DNA of 64,000 nucleotides from Lentisphaeria bacterium (GTDB lineage Bacteria; Verrucomicrobiota; Lentisphaeria; Victivallales; Victivallaceae), in assembly GCA_018265615.1 (NCBI GenBank), contig JABLYX010000001.1, positions 124,001-188,000 on the forward strand, read 5' to 3'. The position numbers and the translations under genes are program-made. Below the pieces are notes generated by a model that was given only the letters and a program-made list of their open reading frames with translations, did no database searches and was not told the DNA's origin. This document shows, piece after piece, positions 41,363 to 50,574 of this stretch; within the stretch, counting starts at the first letter, position 1; every line of letters starts with the position of its first letter.

Positions 41363-42685
41363 ATGCTTCGCCCTTTTATTCCATTTCTGGCCTGTACTCT
41401 GCTTTCAGCGTGTACCGCTCTTCCGGGCGGAACGTGGCCGGACGGGACGGCGATATCCGGCTGGTTCCGGGAGCCGGCCGCGGAAGCGCCGGAATTGCCC
41501 GCCCGGCAATATGTCGTCAGCGACTACGGCGTTGCTGCCGGAAGCCACGCGCTTCAGACGGAGAAGCTTCAGCGCGTGATCGACCTTGCGGCGGCGGACG
41601 GAGGCGGCGTCATCGTCATTCCGGAGGGGACCTTTTTCACCGGCGCGCTTTTCTTCAGGCCGGGAACCCATCTGCTCCTGAAGGAGGGCGCGGTATTGAA
41701 GGGCAGCGACGACATCGCGGATTTCCCGGTCATAAAGACCCGGCTGGAGGGGCAGACTCTCGACTATTTCGCGGCACTCGTCAACGCCGATCAGGCGGAC
41801 GGCTTCACGATATCCGGCCAGGGGACCATCGACGGCAGCGGCCTGCGCTACTGGCGGTCATTCTGGCTGCGCCGCAAAGTCAATCCCCGCTGCACCAACC
41901 TCGATGAGCTGCGCCCGCGCCTGGTCTGGATTTCGAATTCGGACAATGTCCGGCTGTCGGGAGTGAAGCTGGCGAATTCGCCGTTCTGGACGACTCATTT
42001 CTACAAATGCCGCAATCTCCGGCTGACCGGGCTGCATATCACCTCGCCGGCCGCTCCGGTCAAGGCGCCGAGCACCGACGCCGTCGATCTCGACGCATGT
42101 GAAAATGTGCTGATCAGAGATTGTTACATCGCGGTCAACGACGACGCCATCGCGCTGAAAGGCGGCAAAGGGCCCTGGGCGGACCGCGATCAGGACAACG
42201 GCGGGAACAGGAACATCCTCATTGAGAATTGCGAATTCGGCTTCTGCCACAGCGTCCTCACCTGCGGGAGCGAATCGGTCCACAGCCGGAACGTCATTCT
42301 GCGCGACTGCCGGGTCGACGGGCCGATCCGGCTGCTGACGCTGAAGATGCGTCCCGATACGCCGCAGATGTATGAGGATATCCGGGTCGAAAACGTCCGC
42401 GGCAGGGTCGTGTTTGTTCTCGATATCCAGCCGTGGACACAGTTTTTCGACCTGAAAGGGCGCGGGGACATCCCGCTTTCCCATGCGAAGAATGTGACGC
42501 TGCGCGATTGTGCTCTGCGGTGTGCCGCTTTCCTCAACGTGAAAGCGTCGGATCACTGCCGCCTTTCCGGCTTCCTGTTCGAAAACCTGGAGCTTGAAGC
42601 GGAAAAAACGGAGACCGGCAGCCGCATGACCGACAGCTCCGTATGGCGGAACGTCGACATCCGCCGCCCCGCGGCATCGCGATGA
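41363..42685 (+). CDS. GH28-family polygalacturonase-like enzyme, lipoprotein
   Basis: 440 aa. Signal peptide with a lipobox (FLACTLLSAC, Cys at about 17), so probably anchored in a membrane. The mature part begins with the GH28 entry SDYGVAAGSHALQTEKLQRV. Motif I reads STDAVDLD, motif II NDDAIALKGG with the Asp pair, motif III CHSVLTCGSES and motif IV TLKMRPD, each close to but not identical with NTD, DD, GHG and RIK. It probably cleaves galacturonate-rhamnose or galacturonate linkages outside the cytoplasm. Three bases after the LacI gene. Confidence 0.9.
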   Translation: MLRPFIPFLACTLLSACTALPGGTWPDGTAISGWFREPAAEAPELPARQYVVSDYGVAAGSHALQTEKLQRVIDLAAADGGGVIVIPEGTFFTGALFFRPGTHLLLKEGAVLKGSDDIADFPVIKTRLEGQTLDYFAALVNADQADGFTISGQGTIDGSGLRYWRSFWLRRKVNPRCTNLDELRPRLVWISNSDNVRLSGVKLANSPFWTTHFYKCRNLRLTGLHITSPAAPVKAPSTDAVDLDACENVLIRDCYIAVNDDAIALKGGKGPWADRDQDNGGNRNILIENCEFGFCHSVLTCGSESVHSRNVILRDCRVDGPIRLLTLKMRPDTPQMYEDIRVENVRGRVVFVLDIQPWTQFFDLKGRGDIPLSHAKNVTLRDCALRCAAFLNVKASDHCRLSGFLFENLELEAEKTETGSRMTDSSVWRNVDIRRPAASR

Positions 42686-42767
42686 TTGAAAAAATTTTCC
42701 GCGGCACTTGAAAATTTTCATTCCGGCTGTAAGATATTCAACATTGCAACGACCGGAGAAATGAATC

Positions 42768-44174
42768 ATGCCAGAAGACGGAGCCGCACCGCGGGTATAC
42801 CATGACGAGCCGATTCCGCCGGGAGCCGCCCGGACCGCTCCCCTGCCCCCGCCGGAATACCGGGCGATGAGAAAGCTCGCGCTCTACGACCTGCCGGAGA
42901 GCGCGCTTTTCTACAGGCAGGGCAAGCTCATGGAGGAGTTCGAAGATGAATTCGAGTTCCATGGGGAGTTCATGCGCTACTTTCCGACCTATCAGGCCAT
43001 GAACGACCGGCAGCTCCGCGGTTATTTCTCATGGCGGACCCGGGTCAGGCGCGGCGATGTGGTTCCTGCTCCGCTTTCCTTCATCTTCGTCTACATCTAT
43101 GAACTGCTGAACCTGATCGGGGTGAAATCCGCGGAGGACGGGTTCCATACGCTGAAAAGCTTCTGGCTGCGCTGCCGCGAATTCGAGCCGAAAATCGACC
43201 GTTACGTGAAGATGTGGCTGCGGGACTGCGCCGTCTATTACGATCTCGACCGCTCGCTGCTCGGGGAACTGTCGGACGCGGCTCCCGACCGGGCCGTCCT
43301 GACGCTGCTGAATCATGAAGCGCACAGCGCGGATGAGGTGTTCCGGGCACTGAACACTTTGTCGGCGTACAACATCGGACGATCGCCTTTCTTCCGGCAG
43401 CATCCGGAGGAGGTGAAAAACGTGGTCTGCGGCGTATTCTCCCGGCTCTCGGACTATTACGACAAAAACCGCAAAAACGGCATCTGCCGGAAATTTTTCG
43501 GAGAGAGCCGTTCGAGCTCCTGCACGATGTTCCGCTCGGCCGTCTTTTACGACCGGCTCAAACGTGAGGATTTTCTCTATGAGATCAACGACATCTACAA
43601 ATACCGCTGCCGGAACGGAAACTGGAGCTGCGAACGTTTTCTCTGCTACAAAGGGAAGATCCAGCAGACCGGCGCGCTGCTGAAAGCCGTCGATTATCTC
43701 ATGCGCCGGCATTACGGCTTCAAATCCGCGCTGCAGGTCGAAAAAATCACGAAGCTCTATTGCGAGATCATTGAGAAAGAGATCATCCTCTGCCGTGAAA
43801 ACGCCCGTCCTGAAATAGAAATCGATCTCTCCCGGCTCGGGGCGATCCGGGCGGCCTCCCGGGAAACCCGGGACAGGCTGATCGTGGAGGAACTGGAGGG
43901 GGCCGCCGCACCGGAAGAGCCGGAACGTCCGGCGAAACCGGAAAACCCGGCCGGGTTGAGCGGCGTGGAGCGCCGCTTCCTGCGCTGTCTGCTGGCGGCG
44001 GAACCGTATGAGCCGCTGCTGCGGAACGAGGGGACCATGCTGTCGCTGCTGGTCGATTCGATCAATGAAAAACTCTTTGACACATTCGGGGATACGGTGA
44101 TCGTTTTCGAAGGCGACGCTCCCGGACTGCTCGAGGATTACAAAGACGAACTGAAAGGAATCATCGGGCGATGA
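42768..44174 (+). CDS. TerB-N/TerB-C domain protein of a DNA-processing operon
   Basis: 468 aa. The TerB-N module is recognisable at about residues 80-200: RGYFSWRTRVRRGDVVPAPL, then SFIFVYIYELLNLIGVKSAE. The TerB-C module lies at the end: VERRFLRCLLAAEPYEPLLR, then DSINEKLFDTFGDTVIVFEG. A charged, proline-rich linker is in between. Such proteins are scaffold or regulatory partners encoded with the ATPase and helicase found here. A possible promoter TTGAAA-16-TAAGAT lies at 42708-42735. The stop overlaps the next ATG. Confidence 0.85.
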   Translation: MPEDGAAPRVYHDEPIPPGAARTAPLPPPEYRAMRKLALYDLPESALFYRQGKLMEEFEDEFEFHGEFMRYFPTYQAMNDRQLRGYFSWRTRVRRGDVVPAPLSFIFVYIYELLNLIGVKSAEDGFHTLKSFWLRCREFEPKIDRYVKMWLRDCAVYYDLDRSLLGELSDAAPDRAVLTLLNHEAHSADEVFRALNTLSAYNIGRSPFFRQHPEEVKNVVCGVFSRLSDYYDKNRKNGICRKFFGESRSSSCTMFRSAVFYDRLKREDFLYEINDIYKYRCRNGNWSCERFLCYKGKIQQTGALLKAVDYLMRRHYGFKSALQVEKITKLYCEIIEKEIILCRENARPEIEIDLSRLGAIRAASRETRDRLIVEELEGAAAPEEPERPAKPENPAGLSGVERRFLRCLLAAEPYEPLLRNEGTMLSLLVDSINEKLFDTFGDTVIVFEGDAPGLLEDYKDELKGIIGR

Positions 44175-45487
44175 AAATTCCCAGACGCATATCGACGGTC
44201 ATCATCAACTCGCTGAAGGGCGGCGTCGTGCCGCGGATCGGGCTGCCCTACATCACGGTCGGGAGGCAGGCGGAAATCGATGCGCTGCTGCACGACATCG
44301 ACATCATCGCGGACGGCGGCGCTTCGTTCCGCTTCATCGCCGGCAGGTACGGCAGCGGCAAGAGCTTCCTGCTGCAGACGATCCGCAACTACGCCATGGA
44401 CAGGAACTTCGTCGTGGCCGACGCGGATCTCTCCCCCGAGCGGCGGCTGCAGGGGACCCGCGGCCAGGGGCTTGCGACCTACCGGGAGCTGATCCGGAAC
44501 ATGTCCACCCGGACGCGCCCGGAGGGCGGCGCGCTCACGCTGATCCTCGACCGCTGGATCAGCGGCATCCGCAGCGAGACGGCCGCCGAAAGCGGACTCG
44601 ATGCCGGAAGCGCCGCATTCAACGCGCTCGCGGAGAAGAAGATCCGTGATGTCGTGAATTCGCTGAACGAGATGGTTCACGGCTTCGACTTCACAAAGCT
44701 CCTGACGATCTACTACCGCGCGGCTCTCGCCGGGGACGACGAGGCCAAAGCGAAGGTCGCGAAGTGGTTCCGGGGGGAGTATGCGAACCGGACCGAAGCG
44801 CGCGCCGAGCTCGGCGTCGGCATCGTCATCACGGATGACGACTGGTATGAATATCTGAAGCTCTTCGCGATGTTCCTCAAAAAAGCCGGTTACGACGGGC
44901 TTCTCGTTCTGGTGGACGAGCTTGTGAATATCTACAAGATCCCCAACAGCATCACGCGGCAGTACAATTACGAGAAGATCCTCACGATGTACAACGATAC
45001 GCTGCAGGGGAAAGCGCGTTATTTCGGCATCATCATGGGTGGCACGCCGCAGTGCATCGAGGATGCGCGGCGCGGCGTTTACAGCTACGAGGCGCTGCGC
45101 TCCCGGCTGGAAGAGGGGCGCTTCGCCCTCGACGGCGTCCGGGACGTGCTTTCACCCGTCATCAAGCTTTCGCCGCTCACGCACGAGGAGCTGCTTGTAC
45201 TGATCGAGAAGCTTGCCGACATCCACGCGGGGCTTTTCGAATACAGCCGGCTCCTGAGCCAGGAACAGCTGATCGATTTCATCAGGATCGAATTCGGCCG
45301 GATCGGCGCGGACACGAAACTCACTCCGCGCGAGGTGATCCGCGATTTCATCGAACTGCTGAACATCGTTTACCAGAACCCGGCCGTGGATGTCGCGAAG
45401 CTGCTGAATTCGGAGGAGTTCCAATACGCGAAGGCTGAGCCGGAGGGCGGCGCGCCCGATAAAGAGTTCGAAGAGTTCGAGATCTGA
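44171..45487 (+). CDS. BrxD-like P-loop ATPase (DUF2791)
   Basis: 438 aa. The N-terminus has ISTVIINSLKGGVVPRIGLP and VGRQAEIDALL. Walker A GRYGSGKS is at 58-65. Walker B LLVLVDELVN lies at about residue 250, followed by a sensor-like FGIIMGGTPQCIED. The final region includes TPREVIRDFIELLNIVYQNP. This matches the DUF2791 ATPase family known as BrxD in type 2 BREX, where it is encoded beside a helicase. Here it follows TerB (four-base overlap) and precedes the helicase by 10 bases. No pglX methylase or pglZ phosphatase is nearby. Confidence 0.88.
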   Translation: MKIPRRISTVIINSLKGGVVPRIGLPYITVGRQAEIDALLHDIDIIADGGASFRFIAGRYGSGKSFLLQTIRNYAMDRNFVVADADLSPERRLQGTRGQGLATYRELIRNMSTRTRPEGGALTLILDRWISGIRSETAAESGLDAGSAAFNALAEKKIRDVVNSLNEMVHGFDFTKLLTIYYRAALAGDDEAKAKVAKWFRGEYANRTEARAELGVGIVITDDDWYEYLKLFAMFLKKAGYDGLLVLVDELVNIYKIPNSITRQYNYEKILTMYNDTLQGKARYFGIIMGGTPQCIEDARRGVYSYEALRSRLEEGRFALDGVRDVLSPVIKLSPLTHEELLVLIEKLADIHAGLFEYSRLLSQEQLIDFIRIEFGRIGADTKLTPREVIRDFIELLNIVYQNPAVDVAKLLNSEEFQYAKAEPEGGAPDKEFEEFEI

Positions 45488-45497
45488 AGGAGGCGCA

Positions 45498-47759
45498 ATG
45501 AATATTTTCGACCGTTATGCGCCGTTCATCCAGGAGTTCATCTACCGGAACAACTGGGAGTCGCTGCGCGCGATTCAGGTCGCTGCGGGCGACGCGGTGT
45601 TCAACACGGACGACAATCTCCTGCTCTCCGCCTCCACCGCTTCCGGAAAGACCGAGGCCGCGTTCTTTCCCATCCTGACGCTCTTCACCGAAGAACCTCC
45701 GCGCTCCGTCGGTGCAATCTACATCGGGCCGCTGAAGGCGCTGATCAACGACCAGTTCCTGCGGCTGAATGATTTATGCCGTGAGGCCGATATCCCGGTC
45801 CGGCACTGGCACGGCGATGTCGCGCAGTCCCACAAGAACCGGCTGCTGAAGAATCCCTCCGGAATCCTGCAGATCACGCCAGAGTCCCTCGAAGCACTGC
45901 TGCTCCACAAGCACGCTTACATCACGCGCCTTTTCGGGGATCTGCGCTTCATCGTGATCGACGAGGTCCACTCGCTGATGCGCGGCGACCGCGGCGGGCA
46001 GACGCTCTGCCTGATCGAACGGCTCTCAAAGCTCGCGGGCGTGAATCCGCGGCGAATCGGGCTCTCGGCCACAATCGGGGATCCGGAGAGCGCGGGCCGG
46101 TTCCTCTCCGCCGGGACCGGCCGCAGAACCGTCATCCCCCGCATCGAAGCGAAGGGGGCCCGCTGGAGGCTCTCCATGGAGCATTTTTATATTCAGGGCG
46201 AGCAGGCGGCTGCGGACCGGGAACTACCGGAGGCCCGCCCGGCCCTCGGAGAAAAAACCGACGAGGCTCCCCGGAACGCCGATCCCGGCATGGGGTACAT
46301 TTTCGAGCACACCCGCGGCAGAAAATGCCTCGTCTTTGTGAACTCCCGCGAAGAGTGCGAAGCGGTCACTACGACGTTGCGCCAGTATTGCGAGGCGAAC
46401 CGGGAACCGGACCGCTTTCTGATCCACCACGGCAATCTTTCGGCCTCCTACCGCGAGACGGCGGAAACCGCGATGAAGGATGATGAGCAGTTCCAGACCA
46501 CTGTGACCACAGCCACGCTTGAACTCGGCATCGACATCGGCAGGCTGGAACGCGCGTTCCAGATCGACGCACCGTTCACGGTCTCTTCGTTCCTGCAGCG
46601 GATGGGGCGCACCGGCAGGCGTGATCTGCCGCCGGAGATGTGGTTCGTCATACGCGAGGAACAGCCGGAGTCGCGGGCGATGCTGCCCGCGACGATCCCG
46701 TGGGCGCTGGTTCAGGGAATCGCGCTCGTGCAGCTTTACCGGGAGGAACGCTGGGTCGAACCGCCGAAGTTGGACCGTTTGCCGTTCAGTCTGCTCTATC
46801 ATCAGACGATGTGCACACTGGCCTCCTGCGGGGAGATGCCGGCGGCGGCTCTCGCGTCGCGCGTGCTTTCGCTGAGCAGTTTCCACCGCATCACGCCGGA
46901 GGATTACAGACTCCTGCTCCAACATCTCGTCGCGACGGAGCACATCCAGAAGACCGAAGAGGGCGGGCTCATCGTCGGGCTGGCGGGGGAACGGCAGACG
47001 AGCTCCTTCAAATTCTATGCGGTGTTCAAGGAAAATGAAGAGTACACCGTCCGCAGCCGGTCCCAGGAGCTCGGCACGATCGTGCGCCCTCCCCCGCCCG
47101 GGGAGAAGATCGCTCTCGCGGGCCATGTCTGGATCGTCGAGGAGGTCGACCACAAGCGCCATCTCGTTTACTGCGAACAGGTAAAAGGGAAAGTCCCGGC
47201 CTACTTCGGGCTCTGCCCCGGCGACATCCATACGAAGGTGCTCGAAAAAATGCGCGGGATCCTGCGGGAAGAGGCGGTCTATCCGTACCTCATGAAGAAT
47301 GCGGTCGCTCGGCTTGCGGAGGCGCGCCATTCGGCCCGCAACTCAGGCATGACGGAGAATCCCCTGATCTGTCTCGGAGGCGACATGTACTGCCTTTTCC
47401 CGTGGCTCGGGACCTATGCGTTCCTCGCTCTCGAACGGTTCATCAAGCTCAGGTGCGCGCCGCAGCTGGGCCTGTCCGCACTCGATTCGTCACGGCCTTA
47501 CTTTCTGCAATTCAAGATGAAAGCGGCGCCGGAGGAGTTCTACCGGGTTCTCGGGGAGCAGGAACGGCTGCCGCTCGACCCGATGGAGCTGATCTACAGA
47601 GGCGAGCTGCCGCTGTTTGAAAAGTATGACGAGTTCCTGCCGGAGGAGCTCGTCAGAAAAGGATTCGCATACGGAATTCTCGGGATCGACGGCATGAAGC
47701 GGCGGATCCGCGACTGGACGGGCCGCTTCGACGGCAACCGGAGTTCAGCGGCCGAATGA
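45498..47759 (+). CDS. Lhr-like superfamily II DEAD/DEAH helicase
   Basis: 753 aa. RecA domain 1 has Walker A SASTASGKTE at 44-53, motif Ia YIGPLKALINDQ, motif II DEVH at about 155-158 and motif III LSAT at 189-192. RecA domain 2 has LVFVNSREECEAV, motif V TATLELGIDIG and motif VI QRMGRTGRR. The long C-terminal part (about 350 aa) with a winged-helix-like HRITPEDYRLLLQHLVATEH resembles Lhr and BrxHI-type helicases. It probably unwinds or translocates on DNA with the BrxD-like ATPase. Its end overlaps the convergent gpsA-like gene by 15 bases. Confidence 0.9.
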   Translation: MNIFDRYAPFIQEFIYRNNWESLRAIQVAAGDAVFNTDDNLLLSASTASGKTEAAFFPILTLFTEEPPRSVGAIYIGPLKALINDQFLRLNDLCREADIPVRHWHGDVAQSHKNRLLKNPSGILQITPESLEALLLHKHAYITRLFGDLRFIVIDEVHSLMRGDRGGQTLCLIERLSKLAGVNPRRIGLSATIGDPESAGRFLSAGTGRRTVIPRIEAKGARWRLSMEHFYIQGEQAAADRELPEARPALGEKTDEAPRNADPGMGYIFEHTRGRKCLVFVNSREECEAVTTTLRQYCEANREPDRFLIHHGNLSASYRETAETAMKDDEQFQTTVTTATLELGIDIGRLERAFQIDAPFTVSSFLQRMGRTGRRDLPPEMWFVIREEQPESRAMLPATIPWALVQGIALVQLYREERWVEPPKLDRLPFSLLYHQTMCTLASCGEMPAAALASRVLSLSSFHRITPEDYRLLLQHLVATEHIQKTEEGGLIVGLAGERQTSSFKFYAVFKENEEYTVRSRSQELGTIVRPPPPGEKIALAGHVWIVEEVDHKRHLVYCEQVKGKVPAYFGLCPGDIHTKVLEKMRGILREEAVYPYLMKNAVARLAEARHSARNSGMTENPLICLGGDMYCLFPWLGTYAFLALERFIKLRCAPQLGLSALDSSRPYFLQFKMKAAPEEFYRVLGEQERLPLDPMELIYRGELPLFEKYDEFLPEELVRKGFAYGILGIDGMKRRIRDWTGRFDGNRSSAAE

Positions 47760-48824
47760 CTCCCACGGGAGATCGACCCCGGCTCCCCTGTTCAGCACCG
47801 CATCCATATGGAGCATCAGCGGAAATTCCGCCGGATCGGCTTTCGCGGCGCGGAGGGCGCGCGCCACGCGGGTGATGATTGCAACGGCTTCGAGTGTAAC
47901 GCCTTTCAGGATCTGCTGCGCTTCAGCGAACGGAATGCCGCGCCCGAGCAGTGTGCCGAGACGGCGGGTCCGGCCGCCGAAAATCGTGACATAAAGGTCC
48001 CCTGCCCCGGGCAGTTCCCCGGCCAGCGCGCCGTTTCCGCCCATCCGTTCGACGATTCGCCGCATTTCGAGACAGCTCTGCGCGAAAAGCGCGGCCTGCG
48101 GGTTGTAGACCGGATTCCGGTCCGGCGCGCCGGGGGCGCAGAGCGCGGCGGTTGCGGCGGCGTCGAGTTCACCGACTTCGCGGTCCGCGATCCCGACTGC
48201 GAGCGACACGCCCATCGCGTATGCGTTTTTCAAGGCGACACACCCTTCGACCCCGGCCACATCGGTCGTCGGCAGGATATGGTAGTAATCGGTGGCGAGC
48301 ATTTTGCGGATTTTATCCAGCGTGGCGCGCTCCTCCCCGCAGAAGTGGACCATTGTATGGCGGCGTTCGAGCAGCTCGAAGCAGATGCAGGGACCGCCGA
48401 TCGCGTTAAAACGGATCGCACCGCGTGTCTTCTCCGGCAGGCGCGAGGCGAGCAGATGCGGAAACGGCGTCAATGTGCCGTCCGGGTTGTCCAGCAGCCC
48501 CTTCGTGACCGAGAGGACGGGGACCCCGGGGCGCAGCAGCGGCAGCACGGCCTCCGAAAACCAGTCGACTCCGAAACTGCTGACGCCGCCGATGACGAGT
48601 TCCGCGCCGTCGAGAGCCCGGTCGAGCTCTTCGGCCTGGTATGCCGTGACCGCCTCAGGAAGCTGCTTATGCAGCGTGGGATGGAACCCGCTCTTCCGGA
48701 CGGATTCGATGATCGTGCGGTCGAGCGGCGTTCCGACCAGCCGGACCTGATGCCCATTGTCGGCGGCGGGGCCGGACATTGCCGAACCCATCATTCCGGC
48801 ACCGATGATGGTGATTGTGCTCAT
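47745..48824 (-). CDS. gpsA: NAD(P)-dependent glycerol-3-phosphate dehydrogenase
   Basis: 359 aa. N-terminal dinucleotide-binding motif TIIGAGMMGSAMSGPAADNG. The conserved VLSVTKGLL block and the C-terminal catalytic block VALKNAYAMGVSLAVGIADR with its Lys, followed by GAGDLYVTIFGGRTRRLG, are those of GpsA. It interconverts dihydroxyacetone phosphate and sn-glycerol-3-phosphate for phospholipid synthesis. Located 40 bases downstream of a glycerophosphodiesterase gene, so the pair could cycle lipid head-group glycerol phosphate. At 359 aa it is slightly longer than usual and may be a GpsA-like paralogue. Confidence 0.88.
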   Translation of the reverse strand: MSTITIIGAGMMGSAMSGPAADNGHQVRLVGTPLDRTIIESVRKSGFHPTLHKQLPEAVTAYQAEELDRALDGAELVIGGVSSFGVDWFSEAVLPLLRPGVPVLSVTKGLLDNPDGTLTPFPHLLASRLPEKTRGAIRFNAIGGPCICFELLERRHTMVHFCGEERATLDKIRKMLATDYYHILPTTDVAGVEGCVALKNAYAMGVSLAVGIADREVGELDAAATAALCAPGAPDRNPVYNPQAALFAQSCLEMRRIVERMGGNGALAGELPGAGDLYVTIFGGRTRRLGTLLGRGIPFAEAQQILKGVTLEAVAIITRVARALRAAKADPAEFPLMLHMDAVLNRGAGVDLPWESFGR

Positions 48825-48864
48825 ACGATAACTCCTTTTACTTCAATATGATGATTGTATTCGA

Positions 48865-49593
48865 TTACCGGAAGCGGTGGATGATCCTGTCCGGCGCATT
48901 TGACGTGACCGTATCGACGTCGCCGTCCAGCATCCGCTGAAGCTCCTCCTCGTTGTCGGCGGCCCAGGAGTCAACCTCGATGCCGAGGGCATGCAGCTTG
49001 CGCGAGAACTCCGCCGAAACCTTTTCGCGCCAGATGCCGACGCGCCTGACGATCTTCAGATATTCGCGTTTTTCCGGAGCATCCAGCTCCGATTCGCCGA
49101 TGAAGCCATGCAGGAACGCCTTTTCACTCAATCCCTTCACGTAGAAGAGCATATTGGATTTGAAGCTGATGATCGAGCAGTTGCCGAGGCGGCCGCGCCG
49201 GTCAAGCTCCTCAATCACCTTGCGGGCGCACTCGCAATCATCCTCCTTAAGCTCGACGCAGAGATAGAGCTCCGGGCGTTTCCGCTCGACCAGGTCGAGC
49301 ACTTCGTTCAGTGTCGGAATCCGCGTTCCGGCGAACTCCGGCCCTTTCCAGGCGCCGAAGTCGAGCTTGCGGAGCTCTGCGAATGTGAAGTCGCGTACTG
49401 GTCCCGTGCCGTTGCTGCACCGGTCGACGGTGTCATCGTGCGTGACGACAAGCTCGCCGTCGACGGTCATATGCACGTCGAACTCCATCGCATCGATGTC
49501 CAGTTCGAGCGCGCGGTCGAAAGCGATAAGGGTGTTTTCCGGATAGGTTGCGGAGAGGCCGCGATGGGCGATCAGCATCGGTTTCGATTTCAT
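48865..49593 (-). CDS. Glycerophosphodiester phosphodiesterase
   Basis: 242 aa from the ATG at 49593 (AAGGAGA site). GDPD signatures: LIAHRGLSATYPENTLIAFD at the N-terminus with the catalytic His, MEFDVHMTVDGELVVTHDD with the metal-binding Glu/Asp and second His, and the closing VDSWAADNEEELQRML with VDTVTSNAPD. No signal peptide, so cytoplasmic. It hydrolyses glycerophosphodiesters to sn-glycerol-3-phosphate plus alcohol. Divergent from a DeoR-type gene with an inverted repeat between them. Confidence 0.92.
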   Translation of the reverse strand: MKSKPMLIAHRGLSATYPENTLIAFDRALELDIDAMEFDVHMTVDGELVVTHDDTVDRCSNGTGPVRDFTFAELRKLDFGAWKGPEFAGTRIPTLNEVLDLVERKRPELYLCVELKEDDCECARKVIEELDRRGRLGNCSIISFKSNMLFYVKGLSEKAFLHGFIGESELDAPEKREYLKIVRRVGIWREKVSAEFSRKLHALGIEVDSWAADNEEELQRMLDGDVDTVTSNAPDRIIHRFR

Positions 49594-49699
49594 TTCAGAG
49601 GGTCTCCTTCTGTTCTCTGCCATCGAATATAGGCCCCGTGCCGCTCCGGTTCCAGAGCGTTTCAAGGCTTTTTTTTAATCTTTTTTGCAAATGAGCATG

Positions 49700-49737
49700 C
49701 ATTTTGCGCGTTCGATCATATTTGAGCTTGCAAAATG
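49700..49737. promoter_or_regulatory. Inverted repeat between GDPD and DeoR genes
   Basis: CATTTTGC (49700-49707) and GCAAAATG (49730-49737) form an eight-base inverted repeat, 22 bases apart. A further TTTGCAAATGAGC lies just left. Plausible DeoR-type operator serving both divergent genes. Confidence 0.45.
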
Positions 49738-49782
49738 ACCGGGGGAGGATTATTTTCTATTTGAAACACAGGAGGAACCCCT

Positions 49783-50574
49783 ATGAACCGAAGCCGCCGG
49801 GAAGAGAGAATCTGCCTGCTGCTGGAGAAGCGCGACTTTCTCTCGACCGGGGAGATCGCCGCACTGCTCGAAACCAGCGACGCGACCGCCCGGAGAGTAG
49901 TCAACCGCCTTGCGGACAACCGTATCGTGCGGCGGGTCCACGGCGGAATCCGCCGCCTGGAGCCGGAGAGAAACCAGTCGATTCCATTTTCCCTGCGCGA
50001 ACAGTGGTTCAGCCGCGAAAAACGGCTGATTGCGGAGAAAGCCGTGGAGCTGCTTGCGCGCGACAGCGTGGTCTTCATCCACGGCGGTTCGACGACGGCC
50101 TGGCTGGGGAGCCTCATCGACACCGGCAGCATCATCACGAATTCCCTGCGCCTCGCGGAGCTGATCCGGGAGCGTTTCCCCGCCGATGAAGGGCCTGAGG
50201 TCATTGTTCCGGGCGGAACGCTCGACCGCAAGGCGGGGATCCTGACCGGAACGCGGGCGGAGCGGGCGATTGCGAGCTATCACGCCGATGCCGTGCTGTT
50301 TTCGGCGCGCGGGATCGACGCGGAAGGCGTGCTGGACACGAATGACGCGACGGCCGGAGTCGCCCGCGCCATGATCGAACATGCGCGGCTCGTGGTCATG
50401 CTTGCGGACCACAGCAAATTCCGCCCCGCGGGCATGTCCCGCATGGTCCACTGGGGTGTGGTCGACGTGCTTGTGACCGGCGACTGCCCCGAAAACGGCC
50501 CGATGCTTGATCTGATTCGTCAACAAGGGGTTAAAATCATCCCCGTTCCCTGTGAAGAAAGGAAATCATGCTGA
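49783..50574 (+). CDS. DeoR-family transcriptional regulator
   Basis: 263 aa. DeoR HTH at the N-terminus (REERICLLLEKRDFLSTGEI, then ETSDATARRVVNRLADNRIV and RRVHGGIRRL). The sensor domain of the DeoR/RPI fold has FIHGGSTTAWLGSLID, a VPGGTLDRKAGILTG block, and HARLVVMLADHSKF with the conserved Asp-His-Ser-Lys. Members sense phosphorylated sugars. It overlaps the aldose-epimerase gene by seven bases and is divergent from GDPD/gpsA, so it may regulate either. A GGAGGA site precedes the ATG. Confidence 0.92.
   Translation: MNRSRREERICLLLEKRDFLSTGEIAALLETSDATARRVVNRLADNRIVRRVHGGIRRLEPERNQSIPFSLREQWFSREKRLIAEKAVELLARDSVVFIHGGSTTAWLGSLIDTGSIITNSLRLAELIRERFPADEGPEVIVPGGTLDRKAGILTGTRAERAIASYHADAVLFSARGIDAEGVLDTNDATAGVARAMIEHARLVVMLADHSKFRPAGMSRMVHWGVVDVLVTGDCPENGPMLDLIRQQGVKIIPVPCEERKSC

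Noticed and set aside
42768..47759. Calling the TerB/ATPase/helicase operon a BREX system
   Set aside because: The defining pglX methylase and pglZ phosphatase genes are absent. Only the BrxD-like ATPase and helicase families are shared.
45498..47759. Considering the helicase a DNA-repair Lhr gene unrelated to its neighbours
   Set aside because: The 10-base gap to the BrxD-like gene and the overlapping TerB gene make a joint function more likely, although a repair role cannot be excluded.
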